This document shows positions 62,895 through 64,000 of a stretch of DNA of 64,000 nucleotides, one piece after another; position 1 is the stretch's first letter; each line of letters opens with the position of its first letter. Origin of the DNA: Deltaproteobacteria bacterium (GTDB lineage: Bacteria > Myxococcota_A > UBA9042 > PHBI01); the NCBI GenBank assembly GCA_020632715.1, contig JACKFA010000001.1, forward strand, positions 1,736,001-1,800,000, written 5' to 3'. The notes below the pieces were generated by a model, which worked only from the letters and a program-made list of their open reading frames with translations, was not told where the DNA came from and ran no database searches. A program made the position numbers and the translations under genes.

Positions 62895-63539
62895 GTGGGT
62901 CAGAAAGTCCATCCGATAGGCTTCCGCCTCGGCACCACCAAGACCTGGAGCTCGAAGTGGTACGCTGAGAAGAACTACGCCAAGTGGCTCTACGAGGATC
63001 TGAAGATCCGCGAGGAGATCAAGGCGAAGATGGGCCACGCCGGCGTGAGCAAGGTGGAGATCGAGCGCTCGACCACGAAGTGCACGATCAACGTCCACAC
63101 CGCGCGGCCGGGCATCATCATCGGGAAGAAGGGCCAGGGGGCGGAGCTCCTGAAGGCCCAGATCCAGAAGATGACGGACTCGAAGGTCTACCTGAACATC
63201 CACGAGGTTCGGAAGGCCGAAACCGACGCGCAGCTGGTCGCCGAGAACGTCGCGACCCAGCTCGAGCGTCGCGTGAGCTTCCGCCGCGCGATGAAGAAGG
63301 CCGTGCAGACCTGCATGAAGTTCGGGGCCAAGGGCATCCGTCTCAACGCCTCCGGGCGTCTGGGCGGCGCCGAGATGTCCCGCCGTGAGTGGTACCGCGA
63401 AGGCCGCGTTCCGCTCCACACCCTCCGCGCCGACATCGACTACGGCTACGCCGTCGCGAAGACGACCTACGGGGTCATCGGCGTTCAGTGCTGGGTCTAC
63501 AAGGGAGACGTCCTCAAGGAGCGCCGCAAGCGCCGCTAG
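62895..63539 (+). CDS. rpsC: Ribosomal protein uS3
   Basis: The 214-residue protein is at the mRNA entry channel. It starts GQKVHPIGFRLG and has a KH domain with RPGIIIGKKGQG. The C-terminal domain includes GRLGGAEMSRREWYREGRVPLHTLRADIDYG-like sequence. GTG start with GGGAGAG upstream. It follows rplV by 11 bases. Confidence 0.98.
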   Translation: MGQKVHPIGFRLGTTKTWSSKWYAEKNYAKWLYEDLKIREEIKAKMGHAGVSKVEIERSTTKCTINVHTARPGIIIGKKGQGAELLKAQIQKMTDSKVYLNIHEVRKAETDAQLVAENVATQLERRVSFRRAMKKAVQTCMKFGAKGIRLNASGRLGGAEMSRREWYREGRVPLHTLRADIDYGYAVAKTTYGVIGVQCWVYKGDVLKERRKRR

Positions 63540-63569
63540 GCGCCGCGCGGCTGATAGGGAGCCAGGACG

Positions 63570-63989
63570 ATGCTCGCACCGAAGAGAACAAAATTCCGCA
63601 AGGCCATGAAGGGCCGCTGCCGCGGGCTCGCGCAGCGGGGCGCCGAGGTCTCCTTCGGGGACTTCGCGCTTCAGGCCACGACCGGTGGGTGGATGACGGC
63701 GCGCCAGATCGAGGCGGGTCGTATCGCGATGACCCGCCACGTCAAGCGCCGCGGCCAGGTCTGGATCCGGATCTTCCCGGACAAGCCGATCACGAAGAAG
63801 CCTGCCGAGACCCGAATGGGTAAGGGCAAGGGCTCGCCGGAGCTGTGGGTCGCCGTCGTGCGCCCGGGCCGCGTGCTCTACGAGATGCGCGGCGTCGAGG
63901 AGCCGATCGCCCGCGAGGCGTTCCGGCTGGCCGCGATGAAGCTCCCGCTCAAGACGCGCTTCCTGCGCCGCGACGAGGTGACGGCATGA
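63570..63989 (+). CDS. rplP: Ribosomal protein uL16
   Basis: The 139-residue protein binds near the A-site tRNA in the large subunit. It shows MLAPKRTKFRKAMKGR, ATTGGWMTARQIEAGRIAMTRH and the conserved RMGKGKGSPELWVAVVRPGRVLYEMRG-type segment. Its stop overlaps the rpmC start as ATGA. Confidence 0.98.
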   Translation: MLAPKRTKFRKAMKGRCRGLAQRGAEVSFGDFALQATTGGWMTARQIEAGRIAMTRHVKRRGQVWIRIFPDKPITKKPAETRMGKGKGSPELWVAVVRPGRVLYEMRGVEEPIAREAFRLAAMKLPLKTRFLRRDEVTA

Positions 63990-64000
63990 AGGCCGAAGAG
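63986..64000 (+). CDS. rpmC: Ribosomal protein uL29, start only
   Basis: Only five codons (MKAEE) are visible before the window ends. They match the usual uL29 start, and rpmC always follows rplP in this cluster. It overlaps rplP by four bases. Confidence 0.8.

Overview
The window is very GC-rich bacterial chromosome, densely coded, with nearly all codons ending in G or C. Several features point to a deltaproteobacterial predator or gliding lineage, most likely Myxococcota (Polyangia-like): many large Cys-rich lipoproteins with calcium-binding and thrombospondin-type repeats, a degenerate Hint domain, secreted metzincin-like lipoproteins, and LolA and LolA-dependent envelope genes that imply an outer membrane. 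The species cannot be named from this sequence alone.

Left part (1-28.9 kb), accessory and housekeeping genes in short units on both strands: a 5'-truncated Na+/H+ antiporter fused to a PTS EIIA domain; rimO and lolA; a three-gene operon ending in a DJ-1/PfpI protein; two adjacent copies of a structured palindromic repeat; a PNPOx-like protein; a small lipoprotein; two paralogous TSP3-repeat lipoproteins, one ending in a Hint domain; a MidA-like methyltransferase overlapping an Ig/PPC lipoprotein; lysC; pepA-ssb; a TPR membrane protein; a HEAT-like lipoprotein; and hflX.

Middle (27.7-38.7 kb): a clear sigma70-type promoter drives an outer-membrane-barrel-like protein, followed by two giant paralogous zinc-metalloprotease lipoproteins (1754 and 1455 aa). 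This looks like a surface proteolysis locus. A degenerate prolyl-tRNA-synthetase paralogue follows. It carries a third copy of the palindromic repeat inserted in frame, and it overlaps a SpoU/RlmB-type methyltransferase.

Right part (41.4-64 kb), core translation and transcription genes, all on the + strand: tRNA-Thr, Tyr, Gly, Thr then tuf (the E. coli thrU-tyrU-glyT-thrT-tufB order); rpmG; tRNA-Trp-secE-nusG-rplKAJL-rpoBC with hairpins at the rplA/rplJ, rplL/rpoB and rpoB/rpoC junctions; rpsL-rpsG with its own promoter and a terminator; a divergent EF-G-like GTPase where fusA normally sits; then rpsJ, a terminator and new promoter, and rplD-rplW-rplB-rpsS-rplV-rpsC-rplP-rpmC (cut by the window end). 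rplC (L3) is absent from its usual place between rpsJ and rplD.

The most unusual observations are (1) a family of about 160-base palindromic elements whose terminal and central stems differ in sequence but stay complementary, with one copy sitting in frame inside a protein gene; (2) four exact copies of the 15-base palindrome GTGAACGNCGTTCAC; and (3) the altered str/S10 ribosomal cluster with a divergent EF-G and no rplC.
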